The position numbers and the translations under genes are program-made. From positions 19,416 through 83,415 of the forward strand of contig NZ_QWKG01000014.1 of the NCBI RefSeq assembly GCF_009911595.1: DNA of 64,000 nucleotides, read 5' to 3'. This DNA comes from Colidextribacter sp. OB.20. Its GTDB lineage: Bacteria; Bacillota; Clostridia; Oscillospirales; Oscillospiraceae. The notes under the pieces were generated by a model that did no database searches, was not told the origin of the DNA, and worked only from the letters and a program-made list of their open reading frames with translations. Positions 16,494 through 25,468 of the stretch are shown piece by piece (within the stretch, counting starts at the first letter, position 1; every line of letters starts with the position of its first letter).

Positions 16494-18259
16494 TCTTGGG
16501 GACGGCCCTTCACACCGGGATTGAAGAAGGTGTGGCCCAGGCGTTGGAGTTCTACCAAAACAGTTTCCCGGTGCTGACCGATGAACACATCAATGAAATG
16601 ATCAAGCTGGAAGCCCTAATCCCCAAGGCGGCGGCGCTGTTGCCCCCCGGTGGCCGGTTTGAACTTCCCATTGGGAACGCTGACTTCATTGGGTTCATGG
16701 ACTATTTGGCCCCGGTGTTCAAAGATACCTTTCTTGGGCTGAATTACTATGACCTGTACGATTTCAAGTATTCCAACAATTCCAAAAGCTACTTGGAAAG
16801 CGGGCAACTTCACGAATACAAGTATTGGTTTGAGTTGACCCACCCCAACTGTATAATCAGAAACCTTTATTTCCTCTTTGTCCCCAAGGTGAAGATCAGG
16901 CAAAAGGGAACGGAAACCCTGATTCAATTTCGTGACCGCCTGACTGAAGCCCTGGCCGATGCTACCCCTTGGGTGGAGCAAGTGCAGTATAACCCCCTGA
17001 AAGTGGTGGACTTCCTGACCGATGCCAAACACATTCTGGAAGCCACCGACTACCCCAAGAAACCAAATCACTTCTGTGGTTGGTGTGAATATGAAGAATT
17101 CTGTATGAAAGGATGGGACTATATGCTTCTTCCCGAAAACAAGCGGCGCACCCCGGACGCCACCAAGAAGAAAGTGGTGTGGGTGTACGGCGCACCCTTC
17201 AGCGGCAAGACCTTCTTTGCCAACAGCTTCCCCGATCCCCTGATGTTGAACACCGATGGCAACATCAAGTTCGTGGATGCCCCTTTTGTGTCCATTAAGG
17301 ACACCGTGACCGTGGAGGGCCGGATCACCAAGCGCAAGCTGGCCTATGAGGTTTTCACGGAAGCCGTGGACGAACTGGAAAAGAAACAGAACACCTTCAA
17401 AACCATTGTGGTTGACCTGCTGGAAGATGTTTATGAAGCGTGCCGGGTGTTTATCTGTGAGCGCCAAGGGTGGAAACACGAAAGTGATGATTCCTTCCGG
17501 GCATGGGACATGGTTCGTTCCGAGTTCCTGAACACCCTGAAGCGCCTTCTGAACCTGGACTATGAAAACATTGTCCTGATTTCCCATGAGGATCGCACCC
17601 GTGACCTGACCCGCAAGGGCGGGGACAAGATCAGTTCCATCAAGCCCAACCTTCAGGATAAGGTTGCCAACAAGGTTGCCGGTATGGTTGACCTTGTGGC
17701 CCGGATCGTGGCGGACGATAACGAACGGGTTCTGTCCTTCAAGGCTTCTGAAGTCATTTTCGGCGGGGGGCGGTTGACCGTCCACAATAAGGAAATTCCC
17801 CTGGACTATGCCGCCTTCTGTGAAGTCTATGAGGAAGCCAACCAGAAAGCCACCAAGAAGCCCGCAGAAGCCCCCGGAGCCGAACCCCAGGTAAACACCC
17901 CGCCCACCCCTGGAACCCCGCCCGCTGATCAGCCCAATGAACCCGCCCAGGACGGCGAAAAGGGAGAGGGTGACGGGAAGCCGGAAGCCGCTGATCCTGT
18001 CCAGCTTCCCACCTGTCCCGATGCGGAACGCATTTTCAGACAGCATGAGGAAAACCCGGATATTCCCCTTTGTCCGTCCATTGATGCGGCGCACCGGTGC
18101 CACAAGGACGGCGGGCCGGAAAAGTGCCCTTTGTGGGATCGCCCCAAGCCGGAGGAAGAAGCCCCCATGATGGGCGTGAACACCACCAAGCCGCAGACGG
18201 CGGAACCCCCCGCCCAGACCCCTACCCGGCGCACCCGGAGGAAGCGGGAAGAAAGCTGA
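16373..18259 (+). CDS. PD-(D/E)XK nuclease fused to a Sak4-like recombination ATPase
   Basis: 628 residues. The N-terminal 250 have a RecB/Cas4-like nuclease layout: SHSRVDCFNRCPFKYQMRY, then DLYDFKYSNN as catalytic D...DxK, and Cys residues near 240-252 (FCGWCEYEEFC) that could hold an iron-sulphur cluster. A P-loop ATPase follows, with Walker A GAPFSGKT (272-279), Walker B-like IVVDLLEDV and Sak4-type downstream sequence. The tail is Pro-rich with scattered Cys. It probably acts in single-strand annealing/recombination. GTG start. Confidence 0.85.
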   Translation: MALRLSHSRVDCFNRCPFKYQMRYVDRIGTIPNTDPDNALILGTALHTGIEEGVAQALEFYQNSFPVLTDEHINEMIKLEALIPKAAALLPPGGRFELPIGNADFIGFMDYLAPVFKDTFLGLNYYDLYDFKYSNNSKSYLESGQLHEYKYWFELTHPNCIIRNLYFLFVPKVKIRQKGTETLIQFRDRLTEALADATPWVEQVQYNPLKVVDFLTDAKHILEATDYPKKPNHFCGWCEYEEFCMKGWDYMLLPENKRRTPDATKKKVVWVYGAPFSGKTFFANSFPDPLMLNTDGNIKFVDAPFVSIKDTVTVEGRITKRKLAYEVFTEAVDELEKKQNTFKTIVVDLLEDVYEACRVFICERQGWKHESDDSFRAWDMVRSEFLNTLKRLLNLDYENIVLISHEDRTRDLTRKGGDKISSIKPNLQDKVANKVAGMVDLVARIVADDNERVLSFKASEVIFGGGRLTVHNKEIPLDYAAFCEVYEEANQKATKKPAEAPGAEPQVNTPPTPGTPPADQPNEPAQDGEKGEGDGKPEAADPVQLPTCPDAERIFRQHEENPDIPLCPSIDAAHRCHKDGGPEKCPLWDRPKPEEEAPMMGVNTTKPQTAEPPAQTPTRRTRRKREES

Positions 18260-18612
18260 TGAAAATTGATCCTTGCCCCGTGGTGGTTTCCCTGAAGGAC
18301 GGTTCCAACCACACCTTGTTCAAGTTCCGGGATTTTCTGGACATGGTGGATCAGGAAATGGGTATGGATGCGGCAAAGTGGCTTGAAGCCCATGTGAACC
18401 GCCTGGAAGAAGCCGCTGATTATACCACGGCAAAAGTGGAAACCGATCTGACCGGCTATGAAGCAAGCCTGGAAAGCAATAGAACAGCGTTCACGGATAT
18501 TCAAGAGCAAGCCGCCACAATTATGGAGGTTTTGCAAGGCCCCCGGATGAACCGGCAAAGGATAACCCACGCAGTCCGAGAAATCGGAAAAATCATAGAA
18601 AATCAAATTTAA
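18259..18612 (+). CDS. Hypothetical recombination-linked protein (117 aa)
   Basis: Starts at ATG 18259 (overlapping the previous stop as TGATG). Mostly helical and acidic (FRDFLDMVDQEMGMDAAKW), no membrane segment. It lies between the nuclease-ATPase and the ssDNA-binding protein, so it may help recombination. Not recognised. Confidence 0.65.
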   Translation: MKIDPCPVVVSLKDGSNHTLFKFRDFLDMVDQEMGMDAAKWLEAHVNRLEEAADYTTAKVETDLTGYEASLESNRTAFTDIQEQAATIMEVLQGPRMNRQRITHAVREIGKIIENQI

Positions 18613-18626
18613 TGGAGGTACTTACA

Positions 18627-19091
18627 ATGGCAATCGACTTTGACAAGATCAACCGTTCTGTTGACCTGGAGGGTTTGCGGAAAGACGTGGAAAACGCTTC
18701 CGAAAACGGCACCGGGGACTTCCCCACCATTCCGGCCGGCAAGTATGAAGTGGCCCTTGTGTCCCTGGAAATCAAGGGCACCAAGAAGGACAACCGCCCC
18801 ATGCTGGCCGCTTCCTTCAAGATTCTGTCCGGCGAGTACAAGAACCAGCGCCTGTTCATGAACCGGGTGATCTACGGCACCAAGGATGATGGCCGGATGA
18901 TCAAGTCCGCCGTGGGATGGCTGAACACCCTGGACAGCGGCGTGGATGTAGCCTTCCAGGACTACAAGCAGTTTGCCGATCTGGTGATGGACGTGGCGGA
19001 AGCCATTGACGGCAAGATCGAATATGCCGTGGAGTATGACGATTCCCAGTTCAATTCCATCAAGATCACGGAAGTCTTTGACGCTAACTAA
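18627..19091 (+). CDS. DUF669-type single-stranded DNA-binding protein
   Basis: 154 residues; ATG 18627 with TGGAGG. The sequence (FPTIPAGKYEVALVSLEIKG, then ASFKILSGEYKNQRLFMNRV) fits phage DUF669 proteins, an OB-fold ssDNA-binding family that partners with Sak4-like ATPases and phage replication. The gene order here agrees. Confidence 0.8.
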   Translation: MAIDFDKINRSVDLEGLRKDVENASENGTGDFPTIPAGKYEVALVSLEIKGTKKDNRPMLAASFKILSGEYKNQRLFMNRVIYGTKDDGRMIKSAVGWLNTLDSGVDVAFQDYKQFADLVMDVAEAIDGKIEYAVEYDDSQFNSIKITEVFDAN

Positions 19092-19214
19092 TCTTCAACA
19101 GGCCGGGGGTGTGGGCGCAAGCCCCCCCCCCGGTTGGGCCTATGGTGAAGCCTTCCCGTGGCGGGCCTGTTTTCACTAATTCACCGAAAATTATTACAGA
19201 AAGTGGGTGAATTG

Positions 19215-21038
19215 ATGGTTTTTTATGATTTTGAGGTTTTCAAGTATGATTGGCTTGTGGTTCTGATTGATATTTACGCCAAAAAGGAAACCGTGATTAT
19301 CAACAATCCCGCCGAACTTCTTCAATTCTATGAAGCCCACAAGGGTGACATTTGGGTTGGTTACAACAGCCGGAACTATGACCAATACATCCTGAAGGCT
19401 ATTCTTTGCGGGTTTGACCCCAAGAAGGTGAATGATTGGATTATTTTGCAGGACAAACCCGGATATAGATTTTCCAGCCTGTTCCGTGATTATCCGGTGA
19501 TCAACTATGACGTGATGCCCAACCCGCCAATCAGCCTGAAAGCCCTGGAAGCGTTCATGGGCCATTCCATCAAGGAAACGTCCGTTCCCTTTGACATTAA
19601 CCGGCCCCTGACTGAAGAAGAATTGGCTGAAACAGTGAAGTATTGCCGCCATGACGTGGAAGAAACTGTGGAAGTCTGGTTACGGCGGAAGGAAGATGAA
19701 TTCGATGCCCAAATGTCCCTTGTGAAAGCCTTCAACCTTCCCATTGGGGACATAGGACGTACCAAGGCCCAGCTATCCGCCAAAATCCTTGGAGCCGTTC
19801 AGCGGGATCACAATGATGAATTTGAAATTGAGATTCCAAAAACCTTGCGGATTGAACGATATTCAAGCGTTTTGAACTTCTACAAGAACCCTTTGAACCG
19901 GGACTATTCCAAGACCCTTGCCCTGGATGTGGCCGGGGTTCCTCACGTCTTTGCATGGGGCGGGCTTCACGGGGCAATCCCCAAGTATTCCGGGGAAGGG
20001 TGGTATATCAATGTCGATGTGGCGAGTTATTACCCGTCCCTGATGCTGGAATACGGCTGGATCAGCCGCAACGTGAAAGACCCGGCCCGGTATGCGGAAA
20101 TTTACCACACCCGCCTGAAGCTGAAGGCGGAAAAGAACCCCATGCAACAGCCCTATAAAATCGTTCTGAATTCCACCTATGGCGCTATGAAAGACCGCCA
20201 CAACGCCCTATTTGATCCCCGGCAAGCCAACAATGTTTGTGTGGGCGGGCAGTTGCTTCTTCTGGATTTGATTGAACGATTGGAAGATCACTGTGACATT
20301 ATCCAAAGCAACACCGATGGCATTTTGGTGAAGTTGCGCCGGTATGAAGATTATGACCTGATAGATGATATTTGTTGGGAGTGGGAAAAGCGTACCGGGA
20401 TGCGCCTTGAATTCGATGAATTCCACAAGGTTTTTCAGAAGGACGTGAACAATTATTTGATTGTCCCGGAAGGCCCGCTGTTCGATGAAAAGGGGAAGCC
20501 CCGGTGGAAATGCAAGGGGGCCTATGTGAAGAAGCTGTCTGATCTGGACTATGACCTTCCCATTGTGAACCGGGGGATCATTGACTATTTTCTTCACGGC
20601 ACCTTGCCGGAAGAAACCGTTGGAGCCTGTACCAGCTTGCGGGACTTTCAGAAGGTTGTGAAGGTTTCCAGCAAATACAAATATGCCCTGTATTCCCCCA
20701 CTATCGTCTATCAGAAAATCCGGGACGAAAAGGGCCGGTCAAAGACCGTGAAACGCTTCTATGGTGGAGAAATCCAGAAAGATCAAACTTTCCGGGTGTT
20801 TGCTTCCACGGACACCCAAAAAGGCGGTTTGTTCAAAGTTTCCGGGAAGATCGTTCGGGGCCGGGAAAAGAACCCGGAACAGTTTGCCAATACCCCTGAA
20901 CACTGTTTCTTCATCAATGACGATGTAACCGGGTTGCCGATCCCGGCAGAACTGGACAAGGGCTACTATATCAAGATGATCTATGACCGGTTGGCAGATT
21001 TCGGCGTAACATTTGACACCTTGGGGGGGGGGCTTTAA
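19215..21038 (+). CDS. Short family B DNA polymerase with proofreading exonuclease
   Basis: 607 residues from ATG 19215. 3'-5' exonuclease motifs: FYDFEVF (Exo I D-x-E, residues 3-9), GYNSRNYDQY (Exo II) and YCRHDVEE (Exo III). Polymerase motifs: A DVASYYPSLM, B NSTYGA, and C SNTDGI (about 364-369), where only one Asp of the usual DTD remains. The palm is compact, so this is a reduced phage type rather than a full-length enzyme. It ends in a run of 10 G. Confidence 0.9.
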   Translation: MVFYDFEVFKYDWLVVLIDIYAKKETVIINNPAELLQFYEAHKGDIWVGYNSRNYDQYILKAILCGFDPKKVNDWIILQDKPGYRFSSLFRDYPVINYDVMPNPPISLKALEAFMGHSIKETSVPFDINRPLTEEELAETVKYCRHDVEETVEVWLRRKEDEFDAQMSLVKAFNLPIGDIGRTKAQLSAKILGAVQRDHNDEFEIEIPKTLRIERYSSVLNFYKNPLNRDYSKTLALDVAGVPHVFAWGGLHGAIPKYSGEGWYINVDVASYYPSLMLEYGWISRNVKDPARYAEIYHTRLKLKAEKNPMQQPYKIVLNSTYGAMKDRHNALFDPRQANNVCVGGQLLLLDLIERLEDHCDIIQSNTDGILVKLRRYEDYDLIDDICWEWEKRTGMRLEFDEFHKVFQKDVNNYLIVPEGPLFDEKGKPRWKCKGAYVKKLSDLDYDLPIVNRGIIDYFLHGTLPEETVGACTSLRDFQKVVKVSSKYKYALYSPTIVYQKIRDEKGRSKTVKRFYGGEIQKDQTFRVFASTDTQKGGLFKVSGKIVRGREKNPEQFANTPEHCFFINDDVTGLPIPAELDKGYYIKMIYDRLADFGVTFDTLGGGL

Positions 21039-21041
21039 GCC

Positions 21042-22931
21042 GTGGAATTGTTTAGGGGCTATGTCCTGACAAGGAATAAGGAGTGTTTAGAGAAATTCAA
21101 AGGTGTGAAACGCCTGAAAACCCTGGACGATGTGCGGGACGCTGATGAATTTGCCGCCATTCTTGGGGACGAAACCATTTTGATTGATGTGGACGATGGC
21201 CCAACGTCTGATATTCTGTTCAAAATGGTTCAAGACTTGGGCTTGAAGTGTAGAGTGTACGCCACCACCAGGGGAAAACACTTCTACTTCAAGAACCCGG
21301 AAGGCACCGTGGAAAAAAGCTGGACAAAACAAACCCTTGCCGTGGGGATTACCACGGATGCCAAAGTGGGCCGGAACAACAGCTATGCCATTATGCGCTT
21401 TAATGGCGTGGATCGGGCCATTCTGCTGGATTGCCCGGAAGATGAAATTCAGGAGATTCCCAAGTGGCTGACCCCGGTGAAAACCAATCAGGACTTCTTG
21501 ACCATGGAAGCCGGGGATGGCAGGAACACGGCCCTATATACTTACATCCTGACCCTTCAAAGTGAGGATTTCACCAAGGAAGAAGCCCGTGAATGTATCA
21601 GACTGATCAACCGGTACGTCCTTCCTGATCCCCTGGACAGCCGGGAACTTGAAACCATTTTGAGGGACGATGCCTTCAAGAAGCCCATTTTCTTCAAGGA
21701 AAAGACGTTTTTACATGATAAATTCGGGAATTACATGAAGAACAACAACCATATTGTGAAGATCAATGGGCAGTTGCACATTTACAAAGATGGGATTTAC
21801 ATTCCCGGAGCCGTCCCCCTGGAAGCGGCCATGATCAAACATATCCCGAACCTGAAGCGGGCGCAAAGATCGGAAGTCCTGTCCTACCTTCAAATTTCCA
21901 TTGAAGAAGAACTGAAGCCAACCAACCCCGCCCTGATCGCCTTCAGCAACGGCCTTTATGACTTGCGGGATGATACCTTCCACCCCTTCACGCCGGATGT
22001 GGTGATCACCAATAAAGTTCCCTGGCCCTACAACCCCGCCGCCTATTCGGAACTGCTGGATCACACCCTTGACCGGCTGGCCTGTAATGATGCGGAAGTC
22101 CGGGCACTTCTGGAAGAAATGGTTGGCTATTGTCTGTATCGCCGGAATGAGTTAGGCAAAGCCTTCATCCTGATTGGGGACAAAAGCAACGGCAAATCAA
22201 CCTTCCTGTATATGGTGAACCAGCTTTTGGGGGATGCCAATATCGCTTCCCTTGATCTGAAGGAATTGGGGGACAGATTCAAGACCGCTGAACTTTTTGG
22301 AAAACTTGCCAACATTGGTGATGATATTGGGGATGAATTTATTGCCAATGCGTCCACCTTCCGAAAGCTGGTGACGGGGGATCGGGTGAACGCCGAACGC
22401 AAAGGACAAGACCCGTTCGAGTTCAACAATTATTCAAAGTTCCTGTTCAGTGCCAACGCCATTCCCCGGATGAAGGATAAAACAGGAGCCGTTCAACGCC
22501 GGTTGGTGATCGTCCCCTTTGATGCCAAATTCACCCCGGATGATGCCGATTTCCGCCCCTACATCAAAGATGAACTGTGTGAACAGGAACCCATGGAATA
22601 TCTGATCCGGTTGGGCCTGGAAGGGCTGAAGCGAGTGTTGCGGAACGCCAAATTCACCGTTTCCAAGCGGGTTGAAGGACAGCTTGAAGAATATGAGGAA
22701 AACAACAACCCAATCATTGGGTTTGTGGAAGAAGTTGGCCTGGATGCCATTGAAAACGAACCCACCAAGGATGTTTTCTTCAAGTATAACGTCTATTGCA
22801 ACAAAAACAACCTGAACCCGCTTTCAAACATTGAGTTTTCCCGGCAGATCACACGTCGATTCGGGTTTATCGTTAAGAACCAGCGCCGAAACGGCAAGCA
22901 AACCAAAATTTTTGTGAAGGAAGGTGGTTGA
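21042..22931 (+). CDS. D5-like primase/helicase
   Basis: 629 residues (GTG start, 3 nt after the polymerase). The N-terminal 200 contain primase-type acidic motifs (ETILIDVDDGP). The C-terminal half is an SF3-like helicase with Walker A GDKSNGKST (about 378), Walker B-like LANIGDDIGDEF and sensor-like LFSANAIPRMKDK. It should open the origin and prime replication with the adjacent polymerase. Confidence 0.9.
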   Translation: MELFRGYVLTRNKECLEKFKGVKRLKTLDDVRDADEFAAILGDETILIDVDDGPTSDILFKMVQDLGLKCRVYATTRGKHFYFKNPEGTVEKSWTKQTLAVGITTDAKVGRNNSYAIMRFNGVDRAILLDCPEDEIQEIPKWLTPVKTNQDFLTMEAGDGRNTALYTYILTLQSEDFTKEEARECIRLINRYVLPDPLDSRELETILRDDAFKKPIFFKEKTFLHDKFGNYMKNNNHIVKINGQLHIYKDGIYIPGAVPLEAAMIKHIPNLKRAQRSEVLSYLQISIEEELKPTNPALIAFSNGLYDLRDDTFHPFTPDVVITNKVPWPYNPAAYSELLDHTLDRLACNDAEVRALLEEMVGYCLYRRNELGKAFILIGDKSNGKSTFLYMVNQLLGDANIASLDLKELGDRFKTAELFGKLANIGDDIGDEFIANASTFRKLVTGDRVNAERKGQDPFEFNNYSKFLFSANAIPRMKDKTGAVQRRLVIVPFDAKFTPDDADFRPYIKDELCEQEPMEYLIRLGLEGLKRVLRNAKFTVSKRVEGQLEEYEENNNPIIGFVEEVGLDAIENEPTKDVFFKYNVYCNKNNLNPLSNIEFSRQITRRFGFIVKNQRRNGKQTKIFVKEGG

Positions 22932-23516
22932 TTTGGCTGGTTCAAAGAAAGTATTCACAACCCTTGGGAGTTCCAATCATGCGGCGGATCAGCGGGAAAC
23001 CTTTGACTACTACGCCACCGACCCAAAAGCCGTGGAAATGCTGTTGGAAATGGAAACTTTTGCCCCGGTGATATGGGAACCGGCCTGTGGTGAAGGGCAC
23101 ATTTCCAAGGTGCTTCAGGCCCACGGGCATGAAGTCATTTCCACTGATCTGATTTACCGGGGGTTTGGTGATCCTGAACCGCTGAACTTCCTTGAAGAAA
23201 CCCTGAACGATTTTGAAGGGGACATAATCACGAACCCGCCCTATTCTTCCGGGTTAGAGTTCGTCAAGCGGGCACTGGACAGCGTGCGGCCTGGAGGGAA
23301 AGTGGCTATGTTCCTGAAGGTTCAGTTCTTGGAAGGACAAAAACGGGGTGAGTTCTTCAGACAGCCCCCCCCCGAAAAGTTTACATATCCCGTTCCCGGC
23401 TGTCCTGTGCCAAAAATGGAGACTTTGCCCGGTTCCCGGATAGCGCCATAGCCTATGCGTGGTATGTGTGGGAAAAAGGCTTCACCGGTGATCCGGTGAT
23501 TAAATGGTTTAACTGA
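22924..23516 (+). pseudogene. DNA methyltransferase-like protein, frameshifted at a C9 tract
   Basis: The protein has a class I methyltransferase layout: WEPACGEGHISKVL (SAM-binding loop) and catalytic NPPY (IITNPPYSSG), typical of DNA N6-adenine or related enzymes. At a run of 9 C (23365-23373) the frame is lost. With 10 C it continues as RKVYISRSRLSCAKNGDF and ends at 23516 (TGA). As written it stops at 23451 in an unrelated frame. As with the PAPS-like gene, the missing C may be an error or a real switch. Confidence 0.75.
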
Positions 23517-23530
23517 AAGGATGGTGAACA

Positions 23531-23818
23531 ATGAACCTGATTGTTTCCAAAATTGGCCTTCCGGCCACGCTGGAACAGCTTGCAGAAGAAGCCGCCGAAC
23601 TGTCCAAAGCGGCCCTGAAGGTGGCCCGTGTGATCCGGGGTGAAAACCCCACGCCGGTTGGTTACTGTGAAGCTGTGGACAACCTGAAGGAAGAAGTCGC
23701 TGATGTGCGGAATTGCCTGAAGGTTTTGTCTGATGATTTTGACCTGATCACGGATGCTGAAGAAGCGGCCAAACTGAACCGGTGGTTGGATCGCCTGAAA
23801 GCGGCGGGAAAGGGGTGA
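23531..23818 (+). CDS. MazG-like nucleotide pyrophosphohydrolase
   Basis: 95 residues with the MazG pattern of paired acidic helices (EQLAEEAAELSKAALK and EAVDNLKEEVADVRNCL). It probably cleans NTP/dNTP pools during infection. It fits with thyX and the DUF1599-like gene. Confidence 0.8.
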   Translation: MNLIVSKIGLPATLEQLAEEAAELSKAALKVARVIRGENPTPVGYCEAVDNLKEEVADVRNCLKVLSDDFDLITDAEEAAKLNRWLDRLKAAGKG

Positions 23819-23824
23819 TCCGGG

Positions 23825-24176
23825 ATGAACTTCAAAAAGTATAACGGGAAGATTTTTGGGGTTCAGTTGAACAAAAAATGAACAGCGGGCCTTGGATCAG
23901 GAAATCAACCGCCAAATCATTGAAAATGACCGCCGCTTTGACATGGACAAGGAAAGTTCTATTCTGTGGATGCTTCACGTTCACTTTGGGTTTGGCCCCA
24001 AGCGTCTGAAGAAGGCGTGGGAACTGTTTTATTCCGAAACGGTGAAGTTGCGAGAATATTACCAGATGGAACAGGAAGATGATGGATGGTTGGCCCGCCA
24101 AAAGCTGAAAGAAATTGGCTGTGATATTGAACAGTGGTTCAAAGACTTTGAAGATGGAGGTGGAGCCGATGCCTAA
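23825..24176 (+). pseudogene. Conserved phage hypothetical protein, frameshifted at an A6 tract
   Basis: From ATG 23825 (AAAGGGGTG upstream) the product stops after 18 codons. Removing one A from the A6 run (23873-23878) gives a continuous protein to 24176: MNFKKYNGKIFG, then EQRALDQEINRQIIEND and SSILWMLHVHFGFGPKRLKK. The two halves fit one helical phage protein of about 116 residues. Function unknown. Confidence 0.65.
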
Positions 24177-24375
24177 ACCCTGGCAGAATGGGGAAGGTTA
24201 CGCTGACCCCACGGCCTATGAAGCCCTGAAGGCCGTTGACCGGCAGGAAGCCGAACAGCAGAAGAAGGTGAACGCCCTGATCGGTGTGCTGAAGTACATA
24301 ATCAATGCGGCGGGGTTTGACCTTCTGACCCGGATCGAACTGAAAGACCGGCAGACGGGGAGGGAATACCGATGA
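24169..24375 (+). CDS. Hypothetical protein (68 aa)
   Basis: ATG 24169 with GGAGGTGG upstream, overlapping the previous gene. Helical, charged (AYEALKAVDRQEAEQQKK), ending in a basic tail. Not recognised; part of the early operon. Confidence 0.6.
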   Translation: MPKPWQNGEGYADPTAYEALKAVDRQEAEQQKKVNALIGVLKYIINAAGFDLLTRIELKDRQTGREYR

Positions 24376-24536
24376 TGAATACTTGCGTTTCTTTGTCTTG
24401 TCCGTTCATATCCTATTGCCGATTCTACAATTTTTTAGTTGACCGGGGTGAACGGTGTGCGATTCAGCAAGAAATATCTTACCGGGCTGAAAGACTGAAA
24501 GAAAGGGAAAAAGCGTTACAGAAACGGAGTGGATAA
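24372..24536 (+). CDS. Small Cys-containing protein (54 aa)
   Basis: Overlaps the previous stop (ATGATG; start 24372 or 24375). It begins MMNTCVSLSCPFISYC and ends in a basic helix. The Cys pattern could bind a metal. It is the last gene before the second iteron array. Not recognised. Confidence 0.55.
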   Translation: MMNTCVSLSCPFISYCRFYNFLVDRGERCAIQQEISYRAERLKEREKALQKRSG

Positions 24537-24600
24537 AGTTGAAACTTAACTTTCAAAAATCGCCACTCCAAAACGGTTCAGTTGTGGCGGAGCGGCATTT

Positions 24601-24859
24601 GTTACCGGTGTTGTTACTGATGATTGCTACACATCAGTAACGCTAAAACCTTTGAGAATAGGGCCTGTTACTGATGTTACGGATGTTACTGATATAATAC
24701 CCTTTTAATATAAATAATAAATAAAATATATAAAAAGAGTATATAAAAAGCAAGTTGCAATTTTATCAGTAACATCCGTAACAAATTCACGGAAGCCTTG
24801 CCATTCTAAGGGTTGAGGATGTTACTGATTGTTACCGATAATTTCAAATTGCTACGGAT
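24601..24859. repeat. Iteron array, copy 2
   Basis: The same 9-mer GTTACNGAT as at 8045-8288: direct 24613, reversed 24633, three direct 24667/24676/24685, the AT-rich core (about 24694-24745), two reversed 24765/24774, two direct 24821/24831, plus variants at 24601 and 24851. The central part (24665-24783) is a diverged duplicate of 8102-8218. A TATAAT (24692-24697) abuts the last of the triple repeats, so the array may also control the downstream operon. There is no gene in 24537-24878. Confidence 0.85.
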
Positions 24860-24878
24860 GCCAAAGGAGTGATACATA

Positions 24879-25349
24879 ATGACCGATAAAGAATTAAGCC
24901 AACAGGCCAAAGATTATTTTGCCCAAATTCGCAAGACTGACCGTTTGATCCAGCGGTTGAAGGGCACCGTTGCCACCTTGCGTTCGGGCCTGACCAGTCA
25001 AAGCTATGAACTGAAGCCGGACAAGGTGCAAAGTTCCGGCGCAAAGAATCCCCTTGAAAGCACCATGATCAAAATTCTTGACCTTGAACGGCAGATCACC
25101 GCCCGGATTGATGAACTTGCCACCATGCGGAATGATACCTTCAGCATGATCAAGAATGTCCCTGACCTTGACCAACAAAACATCCTGATCGGGCGCTATA
25201 TCCAGTTGAAAGAATGGGATGATATAGCCGCAGAATTGAGTTTTTCGCCTAAATGGGTTCTGAAACTTCACGGAAAAGCCCTTCTTGAATTTTACAAGGG
25301 GAACCAAGAATTTTTTGAAAAGCGACTAAAAGCGACCTGCGAGGGTTGA
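24879..25349 (+). CDS. DUF1492/ArpU-like phage late regulator
   Basis: 156 residues; helical N-terminal part and a C-terminal sigma region 4-like helix-turn-helix (IGRYIQLKEWDDIAAELSFS, KWVLKLHGKALLEF). Proteins of this type lie just before the terminase genes in many phages of low-GC Gram-positive bacteria and are thought to switch on late transcription. It follows iteron array 2 and precedes a strong promoter. Confidence 0.75.
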   Translation: MTDKELSQQAKDYFAQIRKTDRLIQRLKGTVATLRSGLTSQSYELKPDKVQSSGAKNPLESTMIKILDLERQITARIDELATMRNDTFSMIKNVPDLDQQNILIGRYIQLKEWDDIAAELSFSPKWVLKLHGKALLEFYKGNQEFFEKRLKATCEG

Positions 25350-25417
25350 AAAGCGACCTAAAAACCGGTTATAATGATAAAGTGAATTTGCGCCCACGGG
25401 GAACCGGGGCGCTTTTT
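25346..25417 (+). promoter_or_regulatory. Promoter followed at once by a terminator (packaging-operon leader)
   Basis: TTGAAA (25346-25351), 18 nt, TATAAT (25370-25375). About 15 nt after the -10 a GC-rich stem begins (25390-25395 with 25407-25412, inner CGG-GGAA-CCG) followed by TTTTTC. So a transcript of about 35 nt is made unless the terminator is bypassed. This suggests attenuation or antitermination control of the late genes, or a tiny RNA. Confidence 0.6.
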
Positions 25418-25468
25418 CTATACAAAAAATCTTTGCTTTATGCTGAAAAGTTAGGTGGTGAATACCCT

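Noticed and set aside
16616..18103. Minus-strand frame of 495 codons
   Set aside because: Shadow of the nuclease-ATPase fusion; no ribosome binding site or known motif.
25346..25468. Upstream extension of the small terminase
   Set aside because: The stretch holds a promoter and terminator; the GTG at 25469 has a good ribosome binding site and starts at the family's usual position.
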